From: Bacteroidota bacterium
GTDB lineage: Bacteria > Bacteroidota > Bacteroidia > 2-12-FULL-35-15
Length of the DNA stretch: 64,000 bases
NCBI GenBank assembly: GCA_947479085.1
Contig: CANJYB010000018.1
Coordinates: 31,872 to 95,871 of the forward strand
Reading direction: 5' to 3'
Shown here in pieces: positions 17,170-27,637 of this stretch; position 1 is the stretch's first letter; every line of letters starts with the position of its first letter. The notes beneath the pieces are model-generated. The model was given only the letters and a program-made list of their open reading frames with translations. It had not been told where the DNA came from and ran no database searches. Position numbers and translations under genes: made by a program.

Positions 17170-20100
17170 ATGAAAAAATCAATTACAAAAAATCCAATAC
17201 GAAATTTATTTCGGATATTGGTGTGTGCGTTTATCCTATTAGGATTTACAGCTACGAATGCGAGTGCGCAAACAACAGTTACCATTACCTGTACAGGTTC
17301 TGCCGGTTCTTTTAATTCCGGTGGAGTAAATGCGGCTGGTACAAAAGTAGATGGTGATATGACTATCATCAATACAGGTGGAGCCGCACCAAGTAACAGA
17401 GGATGGGCTCACTTTAATTTAACGAGTATCCCTTCAGGGGCTACGGTAACGGCTGTAACGGCTAACTTTTATACGTATTCATCTGCCACATCAAGTGCTA
17501 CCAATAACGTGTATGGATTTACAGGAACACCATCTGCTATTTTAGGTGCTACCCTTTATACCAATTGCGGTTCAGGAACTTCCTTTAATGCGGGTTCATG
17601 GTCGGCAACAGGTAATCAGGCAAAAGTATTGAATGCTACAGGTATTGCTTTTATACAGGCAAATATCAATGCTAACACTGCCAATCTTGGTTATGTGAGA
17701 GGTTCAAGCAATACATACAATATTGCAGGTTATCCAGGAGTAAGTGCTACTGCACCAAGTTTAACTATTACTTATACAGGCGGTGCTCCTTGTTCAGGAA
17801 CACCTGCACCGGGTAATACCATTTCTTCTGCAAGCCCTGTATGTGCAGGTGTTGCTTTTACTCTTTCATTACAAAATTCAACTTCAGGTTCTGGTGTAAC
17901 CTATCAATGGCAATCGTCAACTGGCAGTTATGCAAATATTGCAGGTGCAACTTCTGCTTCTTACGTAGTATCTTCACAAAGTGTTGCTACTTCTTATCGT
18001 TGTTTAGTAACTTGTTCTGGTAATACAGGAACATCTACACCTGTGAGTGTAACAATGAATACTCTTGCAAATTGTTATTGTGCATCTGCATTTACAAATG
18101 TTACTTATGAGTTCTTAACTAATGTAAATTTTGGCGGTATCAATAATACTACTACGGGAACAATAGGTGGACCTGTAAATTACACAGCTCAAAATGCAAG
18201 TGTAACAGCAGGCAGTGCTTATACGTTAAGTGTAACTATTGACCCCGATGCTTTGGATTATGTATTCGCTTTTATTGACTGGAATCAAAATGGAACTTTA
18301 AATGATGCTGGCGAAGTTTATACACTTGCTTCTAGCGTTAGTACTCCTGGTCCATATACTCAAAGTATTACCGTACCAGGTGGTGCTACGGTTGGTGCAA
18401 CAAGAATGCGTGTAATGTGTATTTATAATAATGCTGTTCCAGATCCTTGCGTTAGTGCAACGTATGGCGAAGCAGAAGACTATACAGTTACTGTTGCTAC
18501 TCCTGCACCATGTGTGGGAACACCTGCACCGGGTAATACCAATACAACAGGAACATCCGTTTGTTCTGGTGGTTCTGTTACTCTTTCGTTACAAAACGCT
18601 ACAGCAGGTGTTGGTGTTACTTATCAGTGGTACGATGGTGCAAGCCCAATTGGAGGTGCAACACTAGCTACTTATACTACACCTGCATTAACTATTTCTC
18701 ATACGTATTATTGTGCGGTTACTTGCTCTGCAGGTCCTGCAACTGGTAATTCTACTGCTACCACCATTACTGTTTCGGCTACACCAGTTGGTGGAACGGC
18801 TACAGGTCCTGCTACAGGTTTAACAGGTAATGCACTTAGTTATAACGTAACAGGTACAACAGGTAACTTACAATGGCAGGTTTCTACTACCGCTGCAGCT
18901 GGTCCATATACTGATATTGTTGGTGCTACCACTGCTGCTGCAAGTTTAACAGCTTCAGGTGGAGGTACTTATTATATCCGTTGTAAAGCATACGGTTCAG
19001 GATGTACTGATGCGTTTTCTAACGTAATTACTACAGTTGTAACCATTGCAAACGATTTACCTTGTAATGCTCTTGCTTTAGCTATTGGTACCAATGGTCC
19101 GTATAGCAATTCAGGAGCAACTGCAGATGCAGGAGAAGCAGTACCAACTGCTACAGCATCTTGTAATGTTCAAAATGCATGGTGCGAAAACGCGGCTCAA
19201 AATTCATTGTGGTTCACTTTTGTAGGTCCTGCCTCTGGTAAAGTAACCGTTCAGGCACCTGGTTTTGATGACCAACTTGCAGTTTATTCTGCAACTACCT
19301 GTGGAAACTATACTACTTATACTTTACTTGCCGCTAACGATGATGGTGGTGCAGGTATTAACGGTGGTGTTGCGTATTCAGCACTTATTACTACACTTTG
19401 TGTAACTCCTGGTGTTACTTATTATGTACAATTAGATGGTTATACAGGAACTGTTGGTACTACCACCATTTTGTTAGCTTCTGTTGCTAATACCCCACCA
19501 GTTATTACAGGATGCCCGTCAAATATTTCTGTAGGTAATACTGCAGGATTATGTACAGGAACTGCAACATGGACTGCACCAACAGCGGCTGATGCTGATG
19601 CTTGTGGAGCACTTACTTTCACAAGTAACTATGCTCCGGGAGCAACTTTCCCAGCAGGAGCTACTACCGTTACTTATACTGCTAACGATGGTGTAAACGT
19701 AGTTACTTGTGGCTTTACGGTTACAGTAAATGATGTGGAAGCACCAATCATCAATGGAAATAACGCTACTGCCAACACAAGTGATGATGCTACAGGCGAC
19801 TGTACATTTACTTCCGGAAGTGTAGGACCAAATGTAGGTTCTTATACCATCACCAGTGATAATTGTTCATCATCATTTAGCGTAACAGAAACATTCAACT
19901 GGAATGGTAATCCTGACGGAACTGCTACATGGACTCTTGGAACAGGAACATGGTTTCCGGTTCATACCTATCAAAAAGGAGTTACTACAGTAACTGTAAC
20001 AGTAACTGATGCTGCAGGAAATACTGCAACCACTTCTTACACTCAAACCGTAATTGATAATGAGGCTCCTACATTAGCTTCCTTTAGCGGAACAAATGCA

Positions 20101-22710
20101 GATACAGAAGATGGAACAGCGGATTGTCAATTAAATAACACAGGTCAGGCAAACGGAATATTTACTTTTTCTGACAATTGTTCAACCTCATTAGACGTAG
20201 ATGTTACCTATTCAATTAATGGGGGAGCGCCTGTTTCTAATACCTATACTGCTATCCCTTCAGGATCGTATTATTCTATTGGAATGAACTTCCCTGTAGG
20301 TGTAACTACTACAATCATTGTAGTGCATGATGCAGGTGGAAATACTTCAACTACTACTTATACTCAAACAGTAACTGATGACGTATTGCCAACCATTGTG
20401 CCACCTGCCGATGTTACTGTATGTGACGGAGCTGCCATTAATCTGGGAACAGCTACAACAGGAGATAACTGTGGAGTTTCTACTACAACAAATGATGCAC
20501 CGGGTTCATTCCCTGTAGGAACTACAGTAGTTACCTGGACAGTAACCGATATAAATGGAAACAGTGCAACAGCAACACAAAATGTTACTGTAAACGCTTT
20601 ACCTGATGCAACAATCGTTGCTTCAAATGGTTTCCATATTGATTGTAACAATCCAGTAGAAGTATTATATCCAACAGATATGTCCTACTCTTGTTTATGG
20701 ATAGTAGACGGTTCATTCTGGGGAACATTTCCTTCTGGAATAGCAGCACCGATATCTGGAACATGGGGCTTAACTGTAACTGATGCAAACGGATGTACAG
20801 CATCTTCCACATCAACAATTACAGAAGATTTTGTAGCACCAGATGCAACTATCACAGCAGCACCAGGCTTAACTTTCTGCCAGGGACAATCAACAGTGTT
20901 GAGCGTGCCAGTAACTGGCAGCACCAGCCAGGTATGGAATCAAAATGGAGTATTCTTTGCAACAGCAAGTAATCCATTAGTAACTGTAGGTGCAACTTAT
21001 GATGTAACAGTAACAGATGCAATCAATGGCTGTACAGCTAGTTCATCAGTAACTACCATTGTAAATGCTTTACCAATCGGTTCAGCAGCTGATATCGTAA
21101 TCTGTAATGGAGACCCAAGTAACTTGGCATTAAATTCAGATATAACAGGAACCACCTTTACTTGGACTTCATCGGTAACTGCCGGAGGAGTAATCGGAAA
21201 CGGTGCATGTCCTTCAGGATGTACTTCTACTATTTCTGATGTATTAACCAATACAGGTTTTGTACATGGAGTGGTAACTTATACTGTTACACCAACATCA
21301 CCAGACGGATGTGTAGGAGCAGACTTTACACCAACAGTAACAGTGGGAGCAGCACCAGCTACACCAGTTATATCAGGACCATCAGTAGTTTGTAACATGA
21401 CCACTGCTACTTATTCAGTAGTACCGGTTCCGGAAGCAACACTTTACACATGGACCGTACCAACAGGAGTAACCGGAATGACTATTACCAGCGGACAAGG
21501 AACACCAACCATTACAGTATCTATTACAGCAGGAACAGTAATCGGAAACGTAACTTGCCAAACATCAAACAACTGTTTACCAAGCAATGCAGCAGCAAGT
21601 ATGGCAGTGACCAAGAAACCGGCACAACCGGGATTAATATCAGGTCCTACCTCTACCTGCGGACAAACATCAGCTTCTTATTCAATAGGATCAGTGTTTG
21701 GAGCAACTTCTTATGCATGGTTAGTACCAGCCGGCATGACAATAGTAAGCGGTCAGGGCAGCACCAGTATCAATGTAACGATGACCACTGCATTTGTTTA
21801 CGGACAAGTGAAAGTATCAGCGGTTAACAATTGCGGAAATGTACCTGCACAAGCATTAAACGTAACAGGAAACGTACCGGGAACACCGGTAACCGTATCC
21901 GGACCATCTAATGTGTGCGGATTATCTACAGCTACTTATTCTATTGCACCGGTAGCCGGAGCAACCGGATACAACTGGACAATAACAGGAGCAGGAACCA
22001 TAGTAGGTTCTAACACCGGAACATCTGTAACTGTTGCCTTAAACGGAACAACAGGAGGAAGTATCTCTGCTGCTGCAACCAACGTATGTGGAAACGGAAC
22101 AGCAAGAACATTGAACCTGTCAGTAGCAGCAATACAGCCAGGATTAATATCAGGACCAACCACTTTATGCGGTGTAAACACAGCAACGTACACTGTAGCA
22201 TCAGTAGGAACAGGATATACCTATAACTGGAGTTTAGCAGTAGGTTCAGGATGGAGCATCACAGCAGGTCAGGGAACTAACTCTATCACTATTAGCGGAA
22301 CATCAGTAACTACCAATCCATTAACAGGTTCAGTGAAAGTAACTTCTGCTAACAGCTGCGGAATGACCAGTGCATACAGAACATTGGCAGTAACGTATTG
22401 CCACGATGGAATTGCAATGAACAATACCGAAAGCAACAGCAATACCTTCTCTAACATTTATCCTAATCCAACATCATCCGAATTTACAATCGATGTGATT
22501 TCGACAAGCTCAACCACCGAAAATCAGGAGGTAACTGTTGAGGTGTATGATGTGTTGGGTAATCTTGTTATCCATGCAAAACACCAATTGGTGAGCGGAA
22601 CAAACACAATGAAAACAAACATTGAAGATTTCAAAAACGGAATGTATTTCGTGAGATTGTTAGATGTTAATTCAAATGTTATCCACTCTCAAACGGTGAT
22701 TAAACAATAA
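17170..22710 (+). CDS. giant multidomain T9SS surface protein, 1846 aa
   Basis: A signal peptide (1-34, ending NASAQ) is followed by several modules. Residues 35-210 form a beta-sandwich domain (GWAHFNLTSIPSGATV). Next is an Ig-like domain (about 215-295), then a GEVED domain (about 300-445, with FAFIDWNQNGTLNDAGEVYT and GEAEDYTV). A second Ig-like domain and a CUB/PPC-like domain (about 630-770, SLWFTFVGPASGKV) come next, then HYR-type domains from about 775 (PPVITGCPSNISV). From about 1395 there are four Ig/PKD-like modules with WTVPTGVTGMTITSGQG. A T9SS type-A sorting domain closes the protein (about 1760-1846, NIYPNPTSSEFTIDV). Cys pairs and Thr/Ser richness fit an adhesin or matrix protein. 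It has no enzyme domain. It is an intact relative of the frameshifted gene upstream. Confidence 0.93.
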   Translation: MKKSITKNPIRNLFRILVCAFILLGFTATNASAQTTVTITCTGSAGSFNSGGVNAAGTKVDGDMTIINTGGAAPSNRGWAHFNLTSIPSGATVTAVTANFYTYSSATSSATNNVYGFTGTPSAILGATLYTNCGSGTSFNAGSWSATGNQAKVLNATGIAFIQANINANTANLGYVRGSSNTYNIAGYPGVSATAPSLTITYTGGAPCSGTPAPGNTISSASPVCAGVAFTLSLQNSTSGSGVTYQWQSSTGSYANIAGATSASYVVSSQSVATSYRCLVTCSGNTGTSTPVSVTMNTLANCYCASAFTNVTYEFLTNVNFGGINNTTTGTIGGPVNYTAQNASVTAGSAYTLSVTIDPDALDYVFAFIDWNQNGTLNDAGEVYTLASSVSTPGPYTQSITVPGGATVGATRMRVMCIYNNAVPDPCVSATYGEAEDYTVTVATPAPCVGTPAPGNTNTTGTSVCSGGSVTLSLQNATAGVGVTYQWYDGASPIGGATLATYTTPALTISHTYYCAVTCSAGPATGNSTATTITVSATPVGGTATGPATGLTGNALSYNVTGTTGNLQWQVSTTAAAGPYTDIVGATTAAASLTASGGGTYYIRCKAYGSGCTDAFSNVITTVVTIANDLPCNALALAIGTNGPYSNSGATADAGEAVPTATASCNVQNAWCENAAQNSLWFTFVGPASGKVTVQAPGFDDQLAVYSATTCGNYTTYTLLAANDDGGAGINGGVAYSALITTLCVTPGVTYYVQLDGYTGTVGTTTILLASVANTPPVITGCPSNISVGNTAGLCTGTATWTAPTAADADACGALTFTSNYAPGATFPAGATTVTYTANDGVNVVTCGFTVTVNDVEAPIINGNNATANTSDDATGDCTFTSGSVGPNVGSYTITSDNCSSSFSVTETFNWNGNPDGTATWTLGTGTWFPVHTYQKGVTTVTVTVTDAAGNTATTSYTQTVIDNEAPTLASFSGTNADTEDGTADCQLNNTGQANGIFTFSDNCSTSLDVDVTYSINGGAPVSNTYTAIPSGSYYSIGMNFPVGVTTTIIVVHDAGGNTSTTTYTQTVTDDVLPTIVPPADVTVCDGAAINLGTATTGDNCGVSTTTNDAPGSFPVGTTVVTWTVTDINGNSATATQNVTVNALPDATIVASNGFHIDCNNPVEVLYPTDMSYSCLWIVDGSFWGTFPSGIAAPISGTWGLTVTDANGCTASSTSTITEDFVAPDATITAAPGLTFCQGQSTVLSVPVTGSTSQVWNQNGVFFATASNPLVTVGATYDVTVTDAINGCTASSSVTTIVNALPIGSAADIVICNGDPSNLALNSDITGTTFTWTSSVTAGGVIGNGACPSGCTSTISDVLTNTGFVHGVVTYTVTPTSPDGCVGADFTPTVTVGAAPATPVISGPSVVCNMTTATYSVVPVPEATLYTWTVPTGVTGMTITSGQGTPTITVSITAGTVIGNVTCQTSNNCLPSNAAASMAVTKKPAQPGLISGPTSTCGQTSASYSIGSVFGATSYAWLVPAGMTIVSGQGSTSINVTMTTAFVYGQVKVSAVNNCGNVPAQALNVTGNVPGTPVTVSGPSNVCGLSTATYSIAPVAGATGYNWTITGAGTIVGSNTGTSVTVALNGTTGGSISAAATNVCGNGTARTLNLSVAAIQPGLISGPTTLCGVNTATYTVASVGTGYTYNWSLAVGSGWSITAGQGTNSITISGTSVTTNPLTGSVKVTSANSCGMTSAYRTLAVTYCHDGIAMNNTESNSNTFSNIYPNPTSSEFTIDVISTSSTTENQEVTVEVYDVLGNLVIHAKHQLVSGTNTMKTNIEDFKNGMYFVRLLDVNSNVIHSQTVIKQ

Positions 22711-22770
22711 GAAACTCTCTCCTCAATCCTCTCCCCGAAAGGGAGAGGGTGTTAGGTGAGATACTTATAG

Positions 22771-22812
22771 AACTCCCCCTTCCGGAATATCCGGGAGGGG
22801 GAGTTTCTTTTT
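22771..22812 (+). terminator. rho-independent terminator
   Basis: The stem of AACTCCCCCTTCCGGA with its partner ending GGGGGAGTT at 22805 has one G-U pair and is followed by TTTCTTTTTT. It ends the 1846-aa gene transcript. Just before it, 22716-22760 carries the CTCTCC/GGAGAGGGTG pattern of a dispersed repeat also seen near 35090 and 50900. Confidence 0.7.
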
Positions 22813-22884
22813 TAGAACAAACTTATGTTAAAACTCAGCCTCCTTTTTCCACTTTAATTCTTCAAATAAACAATGAATGTTACT

Positions 22885-23095
22885 GTCTTCCCGAAACTTT
22901 TTTAGTTTCCGAGGGAATCAGTCGCGTTCCCGAAGGAATCAGTCACGTTCCCGAAGGAATCAGTCGCGTTCCCGAAGGAATCAGCCTCGTTCCCGAAGGA
23001 ATCAGCCGCGTTCCTTCGGGAATCAAGGGGGTTTTGCACGAACACAGGTTTGCAGTCGTTTGTTAGTGATAAGTAATAGATGAAAATAAGCAAGG
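22885..23095. repeat. repeat array D, six 21-bp units with conserved flanks
   Basis: Units at 22915-23040 read GAATCAGTCGCGTTCCCGAA plus one base, with no indels. Each holds the dyad TTCC-cgaa-GGAA. At the junction of units five and six the loop is inverted to give TTCC-TTCG-GGAA, the stable C(UUCG)G tetraloop form. The flanks (CTTCCCGAAACTTTTTTAG on the left, TTTTGCACGAACACAGGTTT on the right) recur around array F at 63604-63745, so D and F are copies of one element with different repeat number. No convincing gene lies between here and parE. Confidence 0.8.
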
Positions 23096-23300
23096 GTGAG
23101 GATGGATAGGCTTTAAGTACCCCACGAAAGTAATTTATAAGCAATAAATCCTTCTGTGGATAGCTACAACCTAATATATTCTTTAATATATGCAATCCAA
23201 TTTCGCCTGATTTTATAATCGAAATGGTTTATTCATAATCAATATCGACAACCAGGAAATAACTGAAAAAGCAAATGAAAAATGGAGTCTATTAAGTAAA

Positions 23301-23332
23301 AAAGGCTCCAAACAGATTTGTTTGGAGCCTTT
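23301..23332 (-). terminator. terminator of parE
   Basis: The perfect stem AAAGGCTCCAAAC / GTTTGGAGCCTTT has a 6-nt loop. On the minus strand it is followed by a T run, about 40 bp after the parE stop. Confidence 0.8.
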
Positions 23333-23372
23333 AATTTATCACTTAAATGGTAATTGAATTTGAACCAAAAGC

Positions 23373-25220
23373 TTATTCCTCCACCACATCTTTCTCCACC
23401 ACCAGGTTATCAATAATAAAATCCTGGCGTTCCGGGGTGTTTTTACCCATATAATATCCAAGCAGGTCAGCAATGGTACGGTCTTTACCTATAATAACAG
23501 GGTCTTTACGAATATCTTTACCAATAAATAATTTAAACTCATCAGGTGAAATCTCTCCTAATCCTTTAAATCGGGTTATTTCCGGCTTTGTTCCAAGTTT
23601 CAGAATCGCTGCTCTTCGTTCCTCTTCGCTGTAGCAGTAGATGGTTTCTTTTTTATTTCTAACTCTGAACAGGGGAGTTTGAAGAATATATACATGCCCG
23701 TTTTTTACCAGGTCCGGGAAAAATTGCAAAAAGAAAGTCATTAATAATAAACGGATGTGCATACCATCCACATCGGCATCAGTTGCTACTACTATATTAT
23801 TGTAACGCAAATTCTCTATCCCATCTTCAATATTTAAAGCAGCCTGCAGTAAATTAAATTCTTCATTTTCATACACAATTTTCTTGGTCAATCCAAAAGC
23901 ATTCAGGGGTTTTCCTTTTAAACTGAACACAGCCTGTACGTTTACATCACGTGTTTTGGTAATGGAACCACTTGCCGAATCACCCTCACAGATAAACAAA
24001 GTAGTTTCCAATTTACGTTCATCATTCGAAGTAAGGTGTACCCGGCAATCTCTTAGTTTTTTATTATGAAGATTGGACTTTTTTGCACGCTCTCTCGCCA
24101 GCTTCTGTATACCCTGCAAATCTTTCCGTTCGCGTTCACTCTGTTGTATCTTATATAAGATAGCCTGCGCGGTTTCCGGGTTTTTATGCAGGAAATTATC
24201 CAGTTCCGTTTTCAGGAAATCACCTACAAATGCCTTTACCGAAGGACCTTTAGGAGCTACTTCCTGAGAACCTAATTTGGTTTTGGTCTGCGACTCAAAT
24301 ACAGGTTCCTGTACTTTTATACTGATGGCAGCTATTATAGAAGTACGCACATCCACAGCTTCAAAATCTTTTTTAAAGAACTCGCGAATGGTTTTTACAA
24401 TTGCTTCACGAAAAGCACCTTGATGCGTTCCGCCCTGAGTTGTATGTTGTCCGTTTACAAATGAATAATATTCTTCCCCGTACTGTGCATTACTATGAGT
24501 CAATGCCACTTCTATATCGTATCCTTTCAAATGAATGGTAGGATAAAGAATAGAACCGGTAATATTTTGAGTTAATAAATCAAGTAACCCGTTTTCTGAA
24601 TGAAATTTTTGCCCGTTATAGTTAATGGTCAAACCTGTGTTCAGATAAGCATAGTTCCATAACATTTTCTCTACATATTCATTGATGAAATGGTAGTTTC
24701 CAAAAATAGTTTCATCAGGAATAAAGGTTACCAATGTTCCCTTGCGCTGGTCAGATGGAACTATCTTGGAATCTTTTGTGATATTCCCCCGGCTGAATTC
24801 TGCTTCCTTGGTTTGGTCATCACGAAACGATTGTACTTTAAAATAAGAAGACAATGCGTTCACTGCTTTTGTTCCCACACCATTCAACCCCACGGATTTT
24901 TTAAATGCTTCCGAATCGTATTTTGCACCTGTATTAATTTTAGAAACCACATCCACCACTTTTCCGAGTGGAATACCTCTTCCATAATCCCTTACACGAA
25001 CACTTTTATCTTTAATGCTGATGTCAATGCTTCTTCCATTGCCCATCACAAACTCATCAATACAGTTATCAATTGTTTCCTTGAGCAAAATGTAAATTCC
25101 ATCATCTCCTGATGAACCATCGCCCAACTTACCAATATACATTCCCGGACGTAAACGAATATGCTCGTTCCACTCCAGCGTCCGGATACTGTCTTCGTTA
25201 TATTTTACTTCTTTAGTCAT
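23373..25220 (-). CDS. parE: DNA topoisomerase IV subunit B (type IIA topoisomerase ATPase subunit)
   Basis: The 615-aa protein is the ATP-hydrolysing subunit that, with ParC, decatenates replicated chromosomes. The GHKL ATPase region shows [31 protein letters not shown] and the [13 protein letters not shown] loop, then [17 protein letters not shown]. The transducer domain contains the [20 protein letters not shown] segment. The TOPRIM domain has [11 protein letters not shown] near 408 and the metal-binding DADVDGMHI near 480. The sequence and length fit Bacteroidota ParE better than GyrB. The expected partner parC is not adjacent; downstream is only the terminator at 23301. The region upstream (25235-25320) is a short imperfect inverted repeat of TCTAATATCTAAAATCTAA type. 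Confidence 0.93.
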   Translation of the reverse strand: MTKEVKYNEDSIRTLEWNEHIRLRPGMYIGKLGDGSSGDDGIYILLKETIDNCIDEFVMGNGRSIDISIKDKSVRVRDYGRGIPLGKVVDVVSKINTGAKYDSEAFKKSVGLNGVGTKAVNALSSYFKVQSFRDDQTKEAEFSRGNITKDSKIVPSDQRKGTLVTFIPDETIFGNYHFINEYVEKMLWNYAYLNTGLTINYNGQKFHSENGLLDLLTQNITGSILYPTIHLKGYDIEVALTHSNAQYGEEYYSFVNGQHTTQGGTHQGAFREAIVKTIREFFKKDFEAVDVRTSIIAAISIKVQEPVFESQTKTKLGSQEVAPKGPSVKAFVGDFLKTELDNFLHKNPETAQAILYKIQQSERERKDLQGIQKLARERAKKSNLHNKKLRDCRVHLTSNDERKLETTLFICEGDSASGSITKTRDVNVQAVFSLKGKPLNAFGLTKKIVYENEEFNLLQAALNIEDGIENLRYNNIVVATDADVDGMHIRLLLMTFFLQFFPDLVKNGHVYILQTPLFRVRNKKETIYCYSEEERRAAILKLGTKPEITRFKGLGEISPDEFKLFIGKDIRKDPVIIGKDRTIADLLGYYMGKNTPERQDFIIDNLVVEKDVVEE

Positions 25221-25319
25221 TTTATTTTGGTATTGGAGGTTAGATATTGGATTTTAGAAATTAAATAAAGGATGGATGTTTTTCCTCTAATATCTAATAT
25301 CTAAAATCTAACATCTTTT

Positions 25320-26420
25320 TTAAACATTAAACCTGAAATGCATCAAATCCCCGTCATTCACCACATATTCCTTTCCTTCCACACCCATTTTACCTGCTTC
25401 CTTACAAGCTGCTTCCGAGCCAAGTGTTATAAAATCATTGTATTTAATTACCTCTGCACGAATAAATCCTTTTTCAAAATCGGTATGAATAACTCCTGCT
25501 GCCTGTGGTGCAGTCATTCCCTTAGTGATAGTCCATGCACGCACTTCTTTAACACCTGCAGTAAAGTAGGTTTGTAAATTAAGAATGCGGTAGGCTGCTT
25601 TAATTAAATAGTTTACTCCGGGTTCTGTTAGTCCTATTTCGCCCAGAAACATCTGGCGTTCTTCATACGTATCCAAACTTGCAATCTCTGCCTCCATAGC
25701 TGCAGTAATAATAAGTACTTCAGCATTTTCTGTTTTTACAGCTTCTTTCACTGCATCCACATATTTATTACCTGTTTTTACGGAAGCTTCGTCCACATTA
25801 CAAACGTAAAGTACCGGTTTAATGGTCAGTAAACAACAATCTGCCACATGCACCATATCATTTTCAGATAGGTTGGCAGTACGTGCCGACTTACCTTGTT
25901 CCAGCAAATCTTTTATTACTGATAAAACTTCATACCCTTTTTTTGCATCCTTATCATTACCGGTTTTAGCCTGTTTTTCCAATCGTTTAAGTTTGGTATC
26001 CACAGTCTCTAAGTCTTTCAACTGTAATTCAGTATCAATGATTTCCTTATCTCTAACCGGGTTAACAGAACCATCCACATGCACCACATTAGGGTCATCA
26101 AAACAACGCACCACATGAATAATGGCATTAGTCTCCCTGATATTGGCAAGGAACTTATTACCCAATCCTTCACCTTTGCTCGCTCCTTTTACCAGACCTG
26201 CAATATCTACTATCTCAACCGTGGTAGGAACAACTCTTTCAGGATTTACCAGTTTCTCAAGAGCAAGGAGGCGTTCATCAGGCACTGTAATTACGCCTAC
26301 GTTTGGCTCAATGGTACAAAACGGGTAATTAGCCGCCTGCGCTTTTGCATTCGATAAACAATTAAACAAAGTTGATTTCCCCACATTCGGTAATCCCACT
26401 ATTCCACACTGTAATGCCAT
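25320..26420 (-). CDS. ychF: redox-regulated ATPase YchF (Obg-family)
   Basis: The 366-aa protein matches the YchF/OLA1 family in length and order. The G1 loop GLPNVGKST is at residues 8-16. The central GTPase-type core includes VEIVDIAGLVKGASKGEGLG. The coiled-coil insertion (about 130-170, LKRLEKQAKTGNDKDAKK) is followed by the C-terminal TGS-like domain (about 280-366, TAGVKEVRAWTITKGMTAPQ). YchF binds ATP in preference to GTP and associates with ribosomes, and in other bacteria it modulates stress responses. The gene is monocistronic and divergent from the transketolase genes. Confidence 0.95.
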   Translation of the reverse strand: MALQCGIVGLPNVGKSTLFNCLSNAKAQAANYPFCTIEPNVGVITVPDERLLALEKLVNPERVVPTTVEIVDIAGLVKGASKGEGLGNKFLANIRETNAIIHVVRCFDDPNVVHVDGSVNPVRDKEIIDTELQLKDLETVDTKLKRLEKQAKTGNDKDAKKGYEVLSVIKDLLEQGKSARTANLSENDMVHVADCCLLTIKPVLYVCNVDEASVKTGNKYVDAVKEAVKTENAEVLIITAAMEAEIASLDTYEERQMFLGEIGLTEPGVNYLIKAAYRILNLQTYFTAGVKEVRAWTITKGMTAPQAAGVIHTDFEKGFIRAEVIKYNDFITLGSEAACKEAGKMGVEGKEYVVNDGDLMHFRFNV

Positions 26421-26727
26421 AAATTAATTTTAGATTTTTAGATTTACTGAATTTTAGAATGAATTACTGAACTGTTTTTTGTAATTCTACAAATCTGCAA
26501 TTCAAAAAATCTTACTTGTTTTTTCAGCCTGCAAATATACTTAACTGAACAAGTTTAGAAAGTGGTTATTCCTCTTAAATTAGTTGAGTTTTCAACAATG
26601 AACTAATATTTTCAACAATCCATGATGCTCTTTCATTAAATATTACTTTTGGTCAATTTTATACAATTACTGAAATCAAAGAAAGCAATTCTTCATTTCT
26701 TTAATCAAAAATCACTAATCACAAATA
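26421..26727. other. intergenic region between ychF and transketolase
   Basis: This 307-bp AT-rich stretch has no gene. It contains a -7-like TACTTTTG at 26644-26651 facing transketolase, without a convincing -33 box, and a TATATTTG on the minus strand at 26539-26532 facing ychF. Confidence 0.4.
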
Positions 26728-27576
26728 ATGGATTCAACAACAGAATTGGAAAAAATAGTTCCACAGGTCAGAAGAGACATTGTAAGAATGGTACATGCAG
26801 TAAATTCAGGCCATCCGGGAGGTTCCTTAGGTTGCACTGAATTTTTTGTTTCGCTTTACTTTAAAGTAATGAAACACAATGCTAACCAATTCAACATGGA
26901 TGGAGTAGGAGAAGACCTTTTCTTTCTTTCGAACGGGCATATATCTCCTGTTTTTTATAGTGTTTTGGCTCGCGCAGGATATTTTCCGGTAAAGGAATTG
27001 GCTACATTCCGCAAATTAAATACCCGTTTGCAGGGGCATCCTACTACTCACGAAGGTTTGTCAGGAGTTCGTATTGCCTCCGGTTCATTGGGTCAAGGAT
27101 TATCCGTGGCCATTGGTGCTGCTTTGGCTAAAAAATTAAACAAGGATGAAAATATCGTTTATACCCTTCATGGTGATGGAGAATTACAGGAAGGGCAAAT
27201 ATGGGAAGCCGCTATGTATGCGACAGCAAAAAAAGTAGATAATATCATTGCTACTGTTGACATGAATGGGCAACAAATTGATGGTTCGACAGACAGCGTC
27301 TTACCAATGGGTAGCTTAAAAGCAAAGTTTGAAGCATTTGGATGGGATGTTATTTCTAACGATAACGGAAATAATATTGCCACTGTTGTAGAAACTTTAG
27401 CTACAGCAAAAACTCATCTTGGAAAAGGTAAGCCGGTGATGATTTTGATGAAAACAGAGATGGGAAATGGGGTTGACTTTATGATGCACAGCCACAAATG
27501 GCACGGTGTTGCGCCAAATGATGAGCAATTGGCACAGGCTTTGAAACAGAATGAGGAAACTTTAGGGGATTATTAA
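26728..27576 (+). CDS. transketolase, N-terminal (TPP-binding) subunit
   Basis: The 282-aa product is the N-terminal half of a split transketolase. It begins with VRMVHAVNSGHPGGSLGCTE, has the catalytic and substrate histidines in FLSNGHISPV and LQGHPTTHEG, and the TPP/Mg motif GDGELQEGQIWEA continuing to DMNGQQIDG. The split form (subunits A and B) is common in this phylum and in archaea. It transfers two-carbon units in the non-oxidative pentose phosphate pathway. The partner half is at 29111-30064, but a VWA-domain gene lies between them, so the two halves are not adjacent as they usually are. Confidence 0.93.
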   Translation: MDSTTELEKIVPQVRRDIVRMVHAVNSGHPGGSLGCTEFFVSLYFKVMKHNANQFNMDGVGEDLFFLSNGHISPVFYSVLARAGYFPVKELATFRKLNTRLQGHPTTHEGLSGVRIASGSLGQGLSVAIGAALAKKLNKDENIVYTLHGDGELQEGQIWEAAMYATAKKVDNIIATVDMNGQQIDGSTDSVLPMGSLKAKFEAFGWDVISNDNGNNIATVVETLATAKTHLGKGKPVMILMKTEMGNGVDFMMHSHKWHGVAPNDEQLAQALKQNEETLGDY

Positions 27577-27637
27577 GAAAGAAGCTTCTTAATTTTGATG
27601 TTATTTTACTTAAGAACGGATTAAAGCGATATAAAAT

